Below are positions 1 to 10,014 of a stretch of DNA of 64,000 nucleotides, in pieces. The first letter of the stretch is position 1. Every line of letters starts with the position of its first letter. Made by a program: the position numbers and the translations under genes. The stretch lies in contig JAFYGI010000048.1 of NCBI GenBank assembly GCA_017543265.1, positions 1 through 64,000 on the forward strand, given 5' to 3'. Source of the stretch: Bacillota bacterium. GTDB lineage: Bacteria > Bacillota > Clostridia > Lachnospirales > CAG-274. The notes beneath the pieces are model-generated. The model was not told the origin of the DNA and did not search any database. It saw nothing but the letters and a program-made list of their open reading frames with translations.

Positions 1-444
1 AAAAAACAACAGCGCACCTCTCGCCAAACAAAAAATGATACCAAAAGGCTGAACGAAAGCAAACACCGCCTTGAAGAACTCGAAAAACTGATGCAGTCGG
101 TCTATGAAGATAAGGTTATGGGCAAAATTCCCGAACATATATGTATAAATCTTCTGCAAAAATATGAAACCGAGCAGCAAAACCTTGAAGCATACATATC
201 AGAACTTGAAGAAAAACTTTCGGAAGAAAAGCAGGATAAAGAAGATGTTGATGAGTTTATCCGCAGACTGAAAAAGTATTTTGATGTTCAGGAACTTACA
301 AGAGAGATTTGTCTCGAACTTATCGAATATGTGACCGTAAACGCCAAAACAGACGATAAGCCTCGAGAGATCAATATCTATTATAAATTTATCGACAAAC
401 CATTGTCGAATAAAAGAACGCTGTATAACAACACTACAGCTTGA
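1..444 (+). CDS. Large serine recombinase, C-terminal part (partial)
   Basis: The frame is open from the first base and stops at 444, so about 147 C-terminal residues are visible and the catalytic N-terminus lies outside the window. What remains is highly charged and helical (long runs of E, K and Q, coiled-coil-like) and ends in the compact segment around RLKKYFDVQELTREICLELI followed by a beta-type motif INIYYKF. This is how the DUF4368-type C-terminus of Tn4451/Tn5397-like large serine recombinases looks. The family excises and integrates mobile elements through site-specific recombination. As the last gene before the conserved gene deoB it may mark the end of an integrated element. Family call is by recognition of the tail only. 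Confidence 0.75.
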   Translation, partial: KKQQRTSRQTKNDTKRLNESKHRLEELEKLMQSVYEDKVMGKIPEHICINLLQKYETEQQNLEAYISELEEKLSEEKQDKEDVDEFIRRLKKYFDVQELTREICLELIEYVTVNAKTDDKPREINIYYKFIDKPLSNKRTLYNNTTA

Positions 445-452
445 TTGTAAAG

Positions 453-482
453 CCACCCAAACAGTTGTGCCTATTTGGGTGG
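453..482 (+). terminator. Hairpin after the recombinase gene
   Basis: Arms CCACCCAAA (453-461) and TTTGGGTGG (474-482) are perfectly complementary with a 12-nt loop, 9 nt after the recombinase stop codon. There is no T-run after the stem, so it may be a weak terminator or part of an element end. Confidence 0.5.
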
Positions 483-621
483 TTCACAAAAGCTGCACAA
501 ATCCCGTAGGGACGACGACAGCTTTAACTGTCAGCCGCTTGGTGGCAGTCGCAGACTGACGGAGAGGTGGAGGACAACACAGACATATCATAAATAAAAA
601 ACTACAAAGCGAGGTGCAAAC
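483..621. repeat. Intergenic region with two small tandem hairpins
   Basis: Between the recombinase hairpin and deoB there are two short inverted repeats: GACAG (517-521) with CTGTC (528-532), and CAGTC (546-550) with GACTG (554-558). They resemble a dispersed palindromic element, but the window has no second copy. The deoB ribosome site GCGAGGTG lies just upstream of 622. I see no ORF or convincing promoter here. Confidence 0.35.
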
Positions 622-1773
622 ATGAGCAGAGCAATAATTATAGTTTTAGACGCTGTCGGTATCGGGGAGCTGCCGGATGCGGCGGAATACGGCGATGCGG
701 GCAGCAATACATTGATGCACGTCAAAGCCGCCGTGCCCGAGACTGTATTAAAAAATATGTGCAAAATGGGGTTGGGGCTTATCAAGGACTGCGGCAACAT
801 TTACGACAAGGTCGATGCGCCCCTTGGCTTTTACGGCAAAGCGGCCGAAAAATCAAAGGGCAAGGACACCACAACGGGGCATTGGGAGATATCGGGGCTT
901 TGTCTTGAAAAGCCGTTTCCGACCTACCCGAACGGCTTCCCGAAAGAGGTTATAGAGGAATTTGAAAAACGCATAGGCCGAAAGACCCTCGGCAACTACC
1001 CCGCCTCGGGCACGGAGATAATTAAAGTTCTCGGCGCGGAGCATATAAAAACGGGCTATCCCATTGTATATACCTCGGCGGACAGCGTTTTTCAGATAGC
1101 GGCGCACAAAAGCGTAATACCGCTTGAAACGCTTTACGAATACTGCCGTATCGCGCGGGAGCTTTTGCAGGGTGAGCATTGTGCGGCAAGAGTTATCGCA
1201 CGACCCTTCGAGGGCGAAGAGGGCAGCTTTGTGCGCACATCCGAGCGGCACGATTTTTCGCTGCCCCCTACGGGCAAAACGCTTTTGGACTATGTAAAAG
1301 AGGCGGGCATGGAGGTAAAGGCCGTAGGCAAGATAAAGGATATATTCGCAAACCGCGGCATAACCGAGCACGCACCCACAAGCGGCAACGCGCAGGGCAT
1401 AGAGGAAACGATAAAATTTATGAAACGGGACTTTGACGGGCTTATCTTCACCAATCTGGTGGATACGGATATGCTTTACGGCCACCGCAACGATCCTTTG
1501 GGCTTTTCCCGCGCACTTGAATATTTTGATTCAAAATTGCCCGAAATACTTGACAATTTACGTCCCGATGATTTATTATTTATTACAGCCGACCATGGCT
1601 GTGACCCTACCACGGCATCTACCGACCATTCGAGGGAGTATATTTTCATCCTCGGTGTCGGCGGCAATATAACGGGAAATATCGGCACACGCCTTACCTA
1701 CAGCGATATAGGCAAGACCGCCGCCGAATTTCTGAAAATACCAAACGATTTAAAAGGAGAGGTAATCAAATGA
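622..1773 (+). CDS. deoB: Phosphopentomutase DeoB
   Basis: Converts (deoxy)ribose-1-phosphate to the 5-phosphate in nucleoside salvage; cytoplasmic, alkaline-phosphatase superfamily. At 383 residues it has the usual family length. The Mn ligands known from the Bacillus cereus enzyme are all present at a constant offset: D10, D283, H288, D324, H325 and H336. The phospho-acceptor threonine T85 lies in KDTTTGHWE. The start is set by ATG 622 preceded by GCGAGGTG. Its last codon and stop overlap the start of the next gene by 4 nt (ATGA), so the secreted pectin esterase downstream is probably translationally coupled to it. That pairing is unusual for a salvage enzyme. Confidence 0.97.
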   Translation: MSRAIIIVLDAVGIGELPDAAEYGDAGSNTLMHVKAAVPETVLKNMCKMGLGLIKDCGNIYDKVDAPLGFYGKAAEKSKGKDTTTGHWEISGLCLEKPFPTYPNGFPKEVIEEFEKRIGRKTLGNYPASGTEIIKVLGAEHIKTGYPIVYTSADSVFQIAAHKSVIPLETLYEYCRIARELLQGEHCAARVIARPFEGEEGSFVRTSERHDFSLPPTGKTLLDYVKEAGMEVKAVGKIKDIFANRGITEHAPTSGNAQGIEETIKFMKRDFDGLIFTNLVDTDMLYGHRNDPLGFSRALEYFDSKLPEILDNLRPDDLLFITADHGCDPTTASTDHSREYIFILGVGGNITGNIGTRLTYSDIGKTAAEFLKIPNDLKGEVIK

Positions 1774-4700
1774 AGATACGCAGACTGATATCGGGCGTGA
1801 TGAGCGGCATTATCGCCGTAAGCGTTATGAGCTTTCCTGCCTATGCAGCCGACAGCGTCAGCATAAATGTCGGCAGCGGCGGCTTTGCCACCGTACAGCA
1901 GGCCATAGACAGCGTAAAGGCAGGCCAGAGCGCGGTCATAACCATCGCCCCCGGCACCTACGAGGAGGCTGTTGTGGTTGATAAGCCCAATATAAAGCTT
2001 GTAAACAACAACAAGTCCAAGGATGTTATCATCACATACGACCGCGGCCCCGCACACACCGACCCTGCCAAAAAGCTGGGCACGGAAAAATCGGCCACCG
2101 TTATCGTGACCGAAAAGGCAACGGGCTTTTCCGCGGACAACATTACATTTAAAAACACCTATAATATAGGTACAAACTTCGATTACGGCCAGGCAGTTGC
2201 CTTTGAGAGCCTTGCGGACAAGGTCGTGCTTGAAAACTGCTCGTTTATCGGCAGACAGGACACCCTTTATTTAAAGGGCGCATCAAAGGGCAAGGAGGTC
2301 TACGGCAGCGCAAAGCCCGCAAGAGTTTACCTTAAAAACTGCTATATCGAGGGTACGATAGATTTTATCTTCGGCGATGCCACCGCTTATTTTGAAAACT
2401 GTAAGCTTTTTATGGCCTACAACGAAAAGGGCGGTCACTTCACAGCCCCCAACACAACGCTTTTCAACATAGGCTATGTGTTTAATAAATGTCAGTTTTT
2501 AACGGACGAAAAATATGATTCGGACTCCGCGGCAGCCGCAAAAATAGACCTGGGCAGACCGTGGCAGGCCAACTCTACCTATCCCAACAGCGGCTCATAT
2601 ACCGCAATTTTAAACAGCAAAATGTCAAGCCTTATACCCAAAACTGGCTTTAGCATATGGGGCGACGAAACCATACAAAACAAGGTACGTTTCTACGAAT
2701 ACGGCTCCACCGACTTAAAGGGCAGACCCCTTGATATTTCGGGCAGAAACAAAAATATCTGCACCGTGCTTACGGCAGAGCAGGCAAAATTATTCACCCC
2801 CTACAGCGTTTTATGCGGCAGCGACAAATGGAACCCCGCAAAGGACAAAAAAAGCGATGCAAACGCAATGGATATCACGCTTGACAAGTATTCGGCCGAG
2901 CTTCCGCAGGGTGAAAGCACCGTGATAAAGGCGGCAGGCAGCAAGGTAAAGAGCTTTGTTTCGGGTGACAGCAGCATTGCATCGGTCGATGCAGGCGGCA
3001 AGGTAACGGCTGTTTCACAGGGCAGCACGGATATAACCGTCACGGGCGAAAACGGCTTTACGGCCACCGCAAAGGTAACGGTGACCGCATCCAGAACGGC
3101 GGCACCCACCATAAAGGATATAAAAATAGACCATATAAGCACCTTTGCACCCGGTACCACAATGACCGTAAACTACAGCTATACGCTTGAAAGCGACAAC
3201 GCTGCGGATGCGGCAAGGATAAGCTGGTATCTTTTAAAGGACGGCAGCGAGATACTTCTTAAAAAGGGTGTCGGTGCGGCTTACAAGACATATACCGTAC
3301 AGTCAAGCGAGGTCGGCGGCAAGTACAAGGCCATTGTGGAGCCCGCTACAAAGACCAGCTACGGCGATTACGGAAAGGCCGCTGCCGTGACCGATGACAG
3401 CGTTGTGCAGGGCAGCGTTTCGGCAGAGATACTGACGGGCTTTAACGAGGGCACAAAACCGTTTGATGCCTCCGACAACTGGACGGTGACAAAGACGGCG
3501 GACAACACGCTTATCACGGCAAACTGCACGGACAAGGCACCGTCAACGCTGGGATTTGAGACCAAAACGGAGAACCCCTATCTTCGCCTTAAAATGCGTT
3601 TCAATCCCGAGGGTACGGGTCTTTCCTCCGAGGACTATGCCAATATTTATTTGAACAAAAACGACAAAGACGGCTACAAATTAAGCATACAGCGCGGCAG
3701 CAATATGCAAAGCCTTAAGCTTTACATCTACAAGGTAACGGCAGAGGGCGAAAAGCTGCTTGCAAGCGACGACAAGACGCTTAAAAACAACGTAAACCAA
3801 AACAGCGGCGAAAATAATCCGTTTTTCTATATTGATTTTTATAAAAACGCAGATACGCTTACCGCGGTATTCAGGCTTGACGGCGAGGACGACCTCTGCA
3901 AGCTTACGGGCCGCGATACACAGCCGTTAAAGGGCGGCAGCCTTTATATGGAATTTGCGGGCAAGGCAAATGTATGGCAGATAGACACACTCAGCCTTGA
4001 AAACAGCGACAGCAAGGCAAAGGAAAACGCCATCCACGTTTATCTTGCGGGCGACTCCACGGTAAAGGACTACGGCTCAAGCAACACGATAGGCGGCTGG
4101 GGCGAGTTTATAAAGGACTACTTCACAGACGATGTTGTGGTAGTAAACAAGGCCGAGGGCGGCAGAAGCACACGTTCCTACCTTAACCAGGGCAGACTGG
4201 ACGAGATAATCTCACTTGCACAGGAGGGAGATTACCTGTTTATCCAGTTCGGCCACAACGACGCACGAACCGACGATGCGGCGGATATGGAGCACAAGGT
4301 ACAGCTTGGCACACCCGACGAGGACGGCGTTTATCCCGCTATCCCCGCAGTAAAGACAAAGACCCCGCAGTATATACTTGACTTTTACAAGGACGACCCC
4401 TACCCCTACGGCGATATGTTCTATCCCTACGAGTCGGGTACGTTTAAATGGTATTATCAGCAGTATATAGATGCCGCAAAGGCAAAGGGCATGATACCCG
4501 TTGTCATAACCCCCGTGTGCCGCGTGTTCTTTGACGAAAACGGCAAAATAACACCGCACTTCGGCGACGACAACGGCTATATCGAGGCAGTAAGGCAGAT
4601 AGCCAGGGAAAACAACTGCACGCTTATAGATATGTACGATATAACCTCCGCCCTTTACGAAAGCTACGGCGAGCTGTCCACACAGGTACTGCACAATGTA

Positions 4701-5906
4701 AAGGCCGACGGCTCAATGGACCTTACGCACTACAACAAATTCGGCGCAAACCTTATAGCAAGCAAGATGGCCGAATCGTTAAAGGCGCAGAATATCGCCA
4801 TTGCAAAGGATACCAAAAATTCAAACATCTATGTAAGCAAGTTTGATGCACTTAAAGAGGCCAACCTTTTTGTGGTAGGTGATGTGCTGTCGGACAAGAC
4901 CTCCAAAACGGAGGCCGTTAAATCGGCAAGTATGGCGGACAAGCTGCCGCAGTATTTCTCGGACAAGATACACGTTATCGACTATACAAAGGCGGACTGC
5001 ACGGCAAAGGGCTTTTCAAAGACCAAGGAATACGGCGAGTTTATGTCAAAGGTCAATGCAGGTGACTATGTTATACTTGCATTCGGCCGCACGGACAGCG
5101 ACAAATCCACGACCGACAGGATACTTGACGAGTATTCGGGGCTTGACGGCGGTGTCGAAAAGGACGGCTCGTTCAAAAACATCCTCTACAACAGCTATGT
5201 TAAGCCGCTGCACGACAAAAATGCCGTTGTTATCATGATGACACCCATTGTGGATGCCAACTTTAAGGACGGCAGCGTTGTAAACGGACTTGACGGCTAT
5301 TCGGCCGCAGTAAGGGAGACCGCTGTTGAAAATTATCTTTACTTTGTGGATATGAACGGACAGTCGGCCGAGCTATGGAACAAAATGGGTGTTGAGGGCA
5401 GCAAGGCATTCAACGCCATAGACAGCAAAAACGGCATTGAAAGAAACCGTCTTAACGCCTTTGGCGCGGATACGATGGCACGCACCTTTGTAAGCATGAT
5501 GAAGTATTCGTCCGCAACGCTTAAGACCTATATCAACGAGGCCGAATTCTCCAAGACCGATACGCTTACACGCGGAGAGTTTACCAGAGATATGGTCGCC
5601 GTGCTGGGCGTAAGCGACACAAGCGGCGCAAACTTCAAGGACGTGACAAAGGGCAAGGATTATTACGATGCGGTACTGACCGCAAAAAATCTTAAGCTTG
5701 CACCCGGTTATGTAAGCGGAAGCTTTAAGCCCGAAAACGAGATATACGGCAACGATGCCGTAAATATGCTCAAGGCGGCGTTAAAGAAAAAGGGCAAAAA
5801 GATCACCGCGTTGAACGACGTTTACGATCTTATGCCGATAGACAAAACCGTTTCCAACGAAATAGGCCTTTATGCGATAGCAAGACTTTACGAGGAAACA
5901 AACTGA
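1770..5906 (+). CDS. Secreted multidomain pectin esterase: CE8 + Big2 + CE12 + degenerate SGNH + SLH
   Basis: Signal peptide 1-26 (MKIRRL..., cut near AYA-AD). Residues 30-345 are a pectin methylesterase (CE8) with Q141, D164 (GRQDTLY), D198 (GTIDFIFG), R263 and W265 (LGRPW). Residues about 368-438 form a bacterial Ig-like (Big_2) domain, followed by two beta-sandwich regions (445-750). Around 755-1010 is a CE12-type rhamnogalacturonan acetylesterase with GDS near 761, GHND near 829 and DLTHYN near 983. Residues 1030-1255 repeat that SGNH fold without its catalytic residues (GDV, GRTD, no Asp-His). The last 120 residues look SLH-like. It probably removes methyl and acetyl groups from pectin at the cell surface. 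The start overlaps the deoB stop by 4 nt. Confidence 0.9.
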   Translation: MKIRRLISGVMSGIIAVSVMSFPAYAADSVSINVGSGGFATVQQAIDSVKAGQSAVITIAPGTYEEAVVVDKPNIKLVNNNKSKDVIITYDRGPAHTDPAKKLGTEKSATVIVTEKATGFSADNITFKNTYNIGTNFDYGQAVAFESLADKVVLENCSFIGRQDTLYLKGASKGKEVYGSAKPARVYLKNCYIEGTIDFIFGDATAYFENCKLFMAYNEKGGHFTAPNTTLFNIGYVFNKCQFLTDEKYDSDSAAAAKIDLGRPWQANSTYPNSGSYTAILNSKMSSLIPKTGFSIWGDETIQNKVRFYEYGSTDLKGRPLDISGRNKNICTVLTAEQAKLFTPYSVLCGSDKWNPAKDKKSDANAMDITLDKYSAELPQGESTVIKAAGSKVKSFVSGDSSIASVDAGGKVTAVSQGSTDITVTGENGFTATAKVTVTASRTAAPTIKDIKIDHISTFAPGTTMTVNYSYTLESDNAADAARISWYLLKDGSEILLKKGVGAAYKTYTVQSSEVGGKYKAIVEPATKTSYGDYGKAAAVTDDSVVQGSVSAEILTGFNEGTKPFDASDNWTVTKTADNTLITANCTDKAPSTLGFETKTENPYLRLKMRFNPEGTGLSSEDYANIYLNKNDKDGYKLSIQRGSNMQSLKLYIYKVTAEGEKLLASDDKTLKNNVNQNSGENNPFFYIDFYKNADTLTAVFRLDGEDDLCKLTGRDTQPLKGGSLYMEFAGKANVWQIDTLSLENSDSKAKENAIHVYLAGDSTVKDYGSSNTIGGWGEFIKDYFTDDVVVVNKAEGGRSTRSYLNQGRLDEIISLAQEGDYLFIQFGHNDARTDDAADMEHKVQLGTPDEDGVYPAIPAVKTKTPQYILDFYKDDPYPYGDMFYPYESGTFKWYYQQYIDAAKAKGMIPVVITPVCRVFFDENGKITPHFGDDNGYIEAVRQIARENNCTLIDMYDITSALYESYGELSTQVLHNVKADGSMDLTHYNKFGANLIASKMAESLKAQNIAIAKDTKNSNIYVSKFDALKEANLFVVGDVLSDKTSKTEAVKSASMADKLPQYFSDKIHVIDYTKADCTAKGFSKTKEYGEFMSKVNAGDYVILAFGRTDSDKSTTDRILDEYSGLDGGVEKDGSFKNILYNSYVKPLHDKNAVVIMMTPIVDANFKDGSVVNGLDGYSAAVRETAVENYLYFVDMNGQSAELWNKMGVEGSKAFNAIDSKNGIERNRLNAFGADTMARTFVSMMKYSSATLKTYINEAEFSKTDTLTRGEFTRDMVAVLGVSDTSGANFKDVTKGKDYYDAVLTAKNLKLAPGYVSGSFKPENEIYGNDAVNMLKAALKKKGKKITALNDVYDLMPIDKTVSNEIGLYAIARLYEETN

Positions 5907-5920
5907 AAGGCAGATCTACT

Positions 5921-6673
5921 ATGAAATTTATATCCTGGAATGTAAACGGACTGCGTGCCTGCGTGGGCAAAAACTTTATGGAGTTTTTCACGCAGGCGGA
6001 TGCGGATATTTTCTCCCTGCAGGAAACAAAGCTGCAGGAGGGGCAAATAGACCTGAAGCTTGACGGCTACACGCAATACTGGAACTACGCCGAGAAAAAG
6101 GGCTATTCGGGTGTTGCGGTCTTTACAAAAATAAAGCCCCTCAATGTGACCTACGGCATAGGCATAGAGCGCCATGACCACGAGGGACGTGTTATCACGC
6201 TGGAGTTTGAGGACTTCTGGTATGTGACCTGCTACACGCCCAACTCGCAAAACGAGCTGGCAAGGCTTGACTACCGCATGGACTGGGAGGACTGCTTCCG
6301 CGAATATCTTTGTGCGCTCAACGCCCAAAAGCCCGTTGTGCTTTGCGGCGACCTTAATGTGGCGCATAACGAGATAGACCTTAAAAATCCCAAAACAAAC
6401 CGCAAAAACGCAGGCTTTACCGACGAGGAGCGCGGCAAGATGACCGAGCTTTTAAACGCGGGCTTTATCGACACATTCAGATACTTCTACCCCGATACGG
6501 CCGATATTTACAGCTGGTGGAGCTACCGCTTCAGAGCGCGCGAGAAAAACGCGGGCTGGCGTATCGACTATTACATCGTGGGCAGCGGGCTGAAAGAGCG
6601 CATAAAGGATGCCAAAATACACACGGACATCATGGGCAGCGACCACTGTCCCGTAGAACTTTTAATGGATTGA
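5921..6673 (+). CDS. xth: Exodeoxyribonuclease III / AP endonuclease
   Basis: Repairs abasic sites and trims 3' ends in base excision repair; cytoplasmic Mg-dependent exonuclease-endonuclease-phosphatase fold. The 250-residue length is normal. Motifs are all present: WNVNGLR at 6-12, QETK near 35-38, GDLNVAH near 143-149, SWWSYR near 193, WRID, and the catalytic GSDHCPV at the C-terminus. It begins 14 nt after the pectin esterase stop with AAAGGCAG as ribosome site, so it appears to be the last gene of deoB-esterase-xth, closed by the strong hairpin at 6683-6743. Confidence 0.96.
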   Translation: MKFISWNVNGLRACVGKNFMEFFTQADADIFSLQETKLQEGQIDLKLDGYTQYWNYAEKKGYSGVAVFTKIKPLNVTYGIGIERHDHEGRVITLEFEDFWYVTCYTPNSQNELARLDYRMDWEDCFREYLCALNAQKPVVLCGDLNVAHNEIDLKNPKTNRKNAGFTDEERGKMTELLNAGFIDTFRYFYPDTADIYSWWSYRFRAREKNAGWRIDYYIVGSGLKERIKDAKIHTDIMGSDHCPVELLMD

Positions 6674-6682
6674 TCTGTTATT

Positions 6683-6746
6683 AAAAAAACAGCGGATATA
6701 TCTGCCGGGGAATTTCCCCCGTGCAGGTACACCCGCTGTTTTATTT
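6683..6746. terminator. Bidirectional terminator between xth and the CotH gene
   Basis: A long hairpin with outer arms AAAACAGCGG (ending 6694) and CCGCTGTTTT (6733-6742) and an inner CGGGG/CCCCG stem. A-run on the left and T-run on the right allow termination in both directions, fitting the convergent genes. Its left arm shares AAAACAGCGGAYATATCT with the hairpin at 50597. Confidence 0.9.
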
Positions 6747-6747
6747 T

Positions 6748-8568
6748 TTATATCGGCCTTTTATTTCTGCGCTTATAAAGCTTTGCAAATATCAGCGCCG
6801 CGGCCATTATCCCGCCGCAGGCAAGCAGCTCGCCGCGTCTGCTGCCCGTTTGGGTCTCGGTGCTTTCCCGCTGCTTATCTTCCATACGCCCGGGATGCTG
6901 ATGTCCGCCCTCGCCCATACCCTTGTCGTCATTGTGCATACTGCCCATGACGGAGGTATCTATATCCGATGCGTCGATAAGGGCATCGCTGTCGGCCTGC
7001 CCGTCCTTTGTGGAGGGGATATTGCCGTCAAGCTGTTCCCTTACGCTCTGCGCACGCAGCTTTACGGTCTTGTAAAGCATTTCATGCGCCGCCGTAAATT
7101 CGTCATAGCTGTAAAAGGCATTGGGGTCTGTTTTGACCTTGTCGCTTATCTGTGACAGTATCCTGTTGTAGGTCTCGTCAAAAGCGCCGCCGTCAACATA
7201 TTCGTCCACAAGCTTTTGGTAATACTCGTGATACCTTGCAAGGTATTCGTCGTTTTCCAGCAGTGCGTCAAAAAAGTCCGTACCGTCAAACGGCGTATCT
7301 ATGGGGTCGTTTATCATGCTGTCGGCACTGCTTTTTTCGGACTCGCCGTCCTTTTTGCCGCCGGGGCCGCCGCCCATATTGCCCATGCCGCCCAGGGAAA
7401 GATTATAGTCCCACGGTATGATATTGAGCCTGCCGCCGCTTTCATACAGGTAGTAATTATGTGACATATTGCCGCTTAAGCTGTCCTCGTTCACCAAAAA
7501 CGAATGTACCGCCATATACCGCAGCAAATTGTCCACATCCATATATTTTTCAAGCTCGTTGCCCTCGCTTATGTTTTTAAGCGCCGTTACAACGCGCTTG
7601 TGCGCCTTGTTGCCCGTGTCCCTTACGCTTGCCTCCCAGATAGAGGAATAGCTGTCAAGGTCGTCATCTGTGTAGTTGAGGTTTGCGCCGTTTCCGCCGA
7701 AGCCGCCCTTTTTGCCGTCTTTGCTTTCCTTGCCGTCTTCCTTTGCATCATCACCGTCGTCGGATGACTTGAAGTCGGGCATATTCTCAAAATCGGGCAT
7801 ATTCTCAAAGTCGGGCATTTCCCCAAAATCGGGCGGTGCCTGCATACCCTCGGGCATATTTTCAAAGTCGGGAGGCTTTCGCATACCCTCCGGAGGCTGA
7901 CCCATACCAAAGCCGCCTTCTTTGTCGTTGTTTCCCATATTCATCGGGTCAGGCTTGTAAAGCTCGCCCCTTTGCACACCGTAATTGCGCATTATAAAGC
8001 TGTCCTCAACGCCCTCCAGCGCCAGATATATGCCCCAGTATTCGCCGTTTACGGAAATATCGGCATAGTTGTAAAGCGACGCATCCGCCCCGATAAAGCG
8101 GAACATATCGTAGGCTATGGCCTCCTTCATATTGGTAGCATCGGCGTAGTTGTTGTTAAGCACCAGCTTGTCAAGTCCCCAGCAGGTCTGTCCCTCAACA
8201 TAATGCCCAAACTCCAGCTTAAAGCTGTATCTGTCGGTATCGGGGTCGTTGACTATGGACGAAAGAGAGGTATTGCCCTTTGGCCTTATGCCGACATTTG
8301 AAAACAGCGTGCCGTTTATCTCCACATCGCAGGAATAGTATTCCTCGTCGGCGGCATTTTCCATCATTTCATCCCATTTATCGCTGTCCATGATTATATT
8401 AAGGCTTATTATGTCGGAGGTGTCAAAAAGCTTTTCCTCGTAATCCATTGTTACACCGTCCTCGCCCGACTTTTTGCCGCCGTATATAACAAACACGGCA
8501 ACGCAGGCCGCAAGCGCAAGCAGCATCACAAGAAGCACCGCATGGGTCATGTATTTTGATGATATCAT
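6748..8568 (-). CDS. CotH kinase-family membrane/surface protein
   Basis: 606 residues. N-terminal membrane anchor (about 8-29), then a CotH-type atypical kinase domain: GIRPKGNTSL, the stretch around DKLVLNNNYADATNMKEA, GEYWGIYLALEGVE, and IPWDYNLSLGG, the metal-binding D in the C-lobe. The fold is interrupted near residues 215-300 by a low-complexity insert of PDFENM/PPDFG repeats and a K/D/G-rich stretch. The C-terminus has a hydrophobic segment followed by KRRNKR. CotH proteins phosphorylate spore-coat proteins in Bacillus; in polysaccharide degraders they are common but their substrates are unknown. It is the last gene of a three-gene operon with DUF4956 and VTC genes, 11 nt after the former, with ribosome site GAGGTGAT. 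Confidence 0.88.
   Translation of the reverse strand: MISSKYMTHAVLLVMLLALAACVAVFVIYGGKKSGEDGVTMDYEEKLFDTSDIISLNIIMDSDKWDEMMENAADEEYYSCDVEINGTLFSNVGIRPKGNTSLSSIVNDPDTDRYSFKLEFGHYVEGQTCWGLDKLVLNNNYADATNMKEAIAYDMFRFIGADASLYNYADISVNGEYWGIYLALEGVEDSFIMRNYGVQRGELYKPDPMNMGNNDKEGGFGMGQPPEGMRKPPDFENMPEGMQAPPDFGEMPDFENMPDFENMPDFKSSDDGDDAKEDGKESKDGKKGGFGGNGANLNYTDDDLDSYSSIWEASVRDTGNKAHKRVVTALKNISEGNELEKYMDVDNLLRYMAVHSFLVNEDSLSGNMSHNYYLYESGGRLNIIPWDYNLSLGGMGNMGGGPGGKKDGESEKSSADSMINDPIDTPFDGTDFFDALLENDEYLARYHEYYQKLVDEYVDGGAFDETYNRILSQISDKVKTDPNAFYSYDEFTAAHEMLYKTVKLRAQSVREQLDGNIPSTKDGQADSDALIDASDIDTSVMGSMHNDDKGMGEGGHQHPGRMEDKQRESTETQTGSRRGELLACGGIMAAALIFAKLYKRRNKRPI
7771..7836 (-). repeat. 18-nt tandem repeat inside the CotH gene
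   Basis: Units of ATTCTCAAARTCGGGCAT recur at 7783-7800 and 7801-7818, with partial copies on either side. They encode PDFENM repeats and are in frame, so slippage would change length without breaking the gene. Confidence 0.8.
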
Positions 8569-8579
8569 ATATTATCACC

Positions 8580-9254
8580 TCACGACATATATTCTCCGTT
8601 ATAGCTTACCAGTACGGCATCCTTTACACCGTCTGCCTTGCATATCTCGTTAAGGAAGGCTGTGGAGGAGTCTTTAAGGCGTATCTCCGCAGTAAGTTCT
8701 ATATTGCCCTTTCTTACCGTCTTGCTTTTTACAACGCGCTTTTCGCAGCTGCCGTCCACAAGCTGCATCGCACGCTGTTCCGCAGCCTCGTCCGCACAGT
8801 TGATAACAATGATATAGGGTGTGTGGGACGATTTTTTATTTGCCATTACAAGTATAAAAATACCGATTATTACAGAGCCTATCACTACCAGCGGTATCAT
8901 GCCCGCGCCGATAACTATGCCCGATGCAAGTGCCCAGAAAAGAAAAACTATTTCCATAGGTTCCTTTATGGCTGTACGGAAACGCACGATGGAAAGCGCA
9001 CCTACCATACCCAGCGAAAGCACAACATTTGACGTGACCGCCATAATAACAAGTGTCGTCACCATGGCAAGCGCAGGCAGCGTAAGCGCAAAGTTTGTGG
9101 AGTACATAACGCCCGAAAAGCTCTTTTTGTACACAAAAAATATAAACATACCCACCGCAAAGGCAAAGGCAAGGCCTATAAGCGTATCGGAAAGCGAAAA
9201 GCTTGAAACATTGTCAATAAAGCTTGATTTAAAAACATCGTTGAATGTTGTCAT
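8580..9254 (-). CDS. DUF4956 membrane protein
   Basis: 224 residues with three or four N-terminal transmembrane segments (about 25-45, 55-75, 78-95, 100-135) and a soluble C-terminal alpha/beta domain. The conserved cytoplasmic loop GALSIVRFRTAIKEP is the family signature. No enzymatic function is established. The gene lies between the CotH and VTC genes with gaps of 11 and 15 nt, ribosome site AAAGGAGATAATAAT, so it is almost certainly co-transcribed with both. The same trio recurs in other genomes, suggesting a membrane complex that couples polyphosphate synthesis to a CotH kinase; that last point is inference. Confidence 0.92.
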   Translation of the reverse strand: MTTFNDVFKSSFIDNVSSFSLSDTLIGLAFAFAVGMFIFFVYKKSFSGVMYSTNFALTLPALAMVTTLVIMAVTSNVVLSLGMVGALSIVRFRTAIKEPMEIVFLFWALASGIVIGAGMIPLVVIGSVIIGIFILVMANKKSSHTPYIIVINCADEAAEQRAMQLVDGSCEKRVVKSKTVRKGNIELTAEIRLKDSSTAFLNEICKADGVKDAVLVSYNGEYMS

Positions 9255-9269
9255 ATTATTATCTCCTTT

Positions 9270-9956
9270 TTAACCGAATTTTCTGCACGCACCATACTTT
9301 GAAAACGAGGTGTGCATTTTGTCTGTCTGTACTATGTCCGCTATTATTTCGGGCAGGAAGTCGTCAAACTTGACCTCCAGCACCATATATCCCTGTTCGT
9401 CACCGACATCCACATCAAGCACATCTTCCTCCATAAACCGTCGGCAAAAAGCCGTGCTTCTGATGTTCATATCAAAGGTGACGCGGACATTGCCCGCGGC
9501 GTAAATATAAGGCTCGCGCGTGTAGGATACCAGCACCCTTGGCCTTAGCAGCCCCGCCGTCAGCTTTGTGTAAAACTCACGCACCAGCTCGCTTTCGTGT
9601 GACGGCATCCATGTATAGTCGCCGTCAAGCAGCCGCCTGCACTCCTTATCGGTTATTTTTGCCGATACCTTCATGCAAAGGTCGCCTATTTTCATCTTTT
9701 TTTCAAGCGACATAAGCGAAAAATCGTCGTTGTAATAGCGTATGCGGAACTTTTCGCGCCTTTCCAGACCGCTTATCTTCTCACGCAGCGCCTTGTCGTT
9801 GTAATTGTCAAAATATATGCTGCGTATTTTGTATCTGCCGTCCACGGTATGCGGATCGCTTTTCATAACAGCCCGCAGCCGCCCACGCATATTATAATAA
9901 TCAAAATAGCTTATTATATATTTCAGCTCATGCCGATATCTCGGTACTTTGTCCAT
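9270..9956 (-). CDS. VTC-domain polyphosphate polymerase
   Basis: 228 residues forming one VTC (tunnel-fold) domain. Visible features include the N-terminal R-Y-R-H-E-L-K-Y strand, RYKIRSIYFDN, REKFRIRYYN, the basic strand SLEKKMKIGDLCMKVS, RPRVLVSYTREPY, VRVTFDMNIRST and the terminal acidic strand VLEVKFDDFLP. The basic residues line the tunnel in yeast Vtc4, which makes polyphosphate from ATP. No SPX or transmembrane part is attached, so membrane location would come from the DUF4956 partner. It is the first gene of the operon, with ribosome site AAAAAGGAGGCAGG and a promoter at 9986-10014. Confidence 0.9.
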   Translation of the reverse strand: MDKVPRYRHELKYIISYFDYYNMRGRLRAVMKSDPHTVDGRYKIRSIYFDNYNDKALREKISGLERREKFRIRYYNDDFSLMSLEKKMKIGDLCMKVSAKITDKECRRLLDGDYTWMPSHESELVREFYTKLTAGLLRPRVLVSYTREPYIYAAGNVRVTFDMNIRSTAFCRRFMEEDVLDVDVGDEQGYMVLEVKFDDFLPEIIADIVQTDKMHTSFSKYGACRKFG

Positions 9957-9985
9957 GCGCCCTGCCTCCTTTTTATTTTTTTTAC

Positions 9986-10014
9986 ATTATAGCACTAATT
10001 AAGACTCTAATCAA
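9986..10014 (-). promoter_or_regulatory. Sigma-A promoter of the VTC-DUF4956-CotH operon
   Basis: On the minus strand: TTGATT (10014-10009), 17 bp, TATAAT (9991-9986). It fires toward 9956. Confidence 0.8.

Noticed and set aside
8360-8566. A sortase-type signal at the CotH C-terminus
   Set aside because: The end has hydrophobic residues and KRRNKR but no LPxTG-like motif (only ETQTG), so membrane anchoring is the safer reading.
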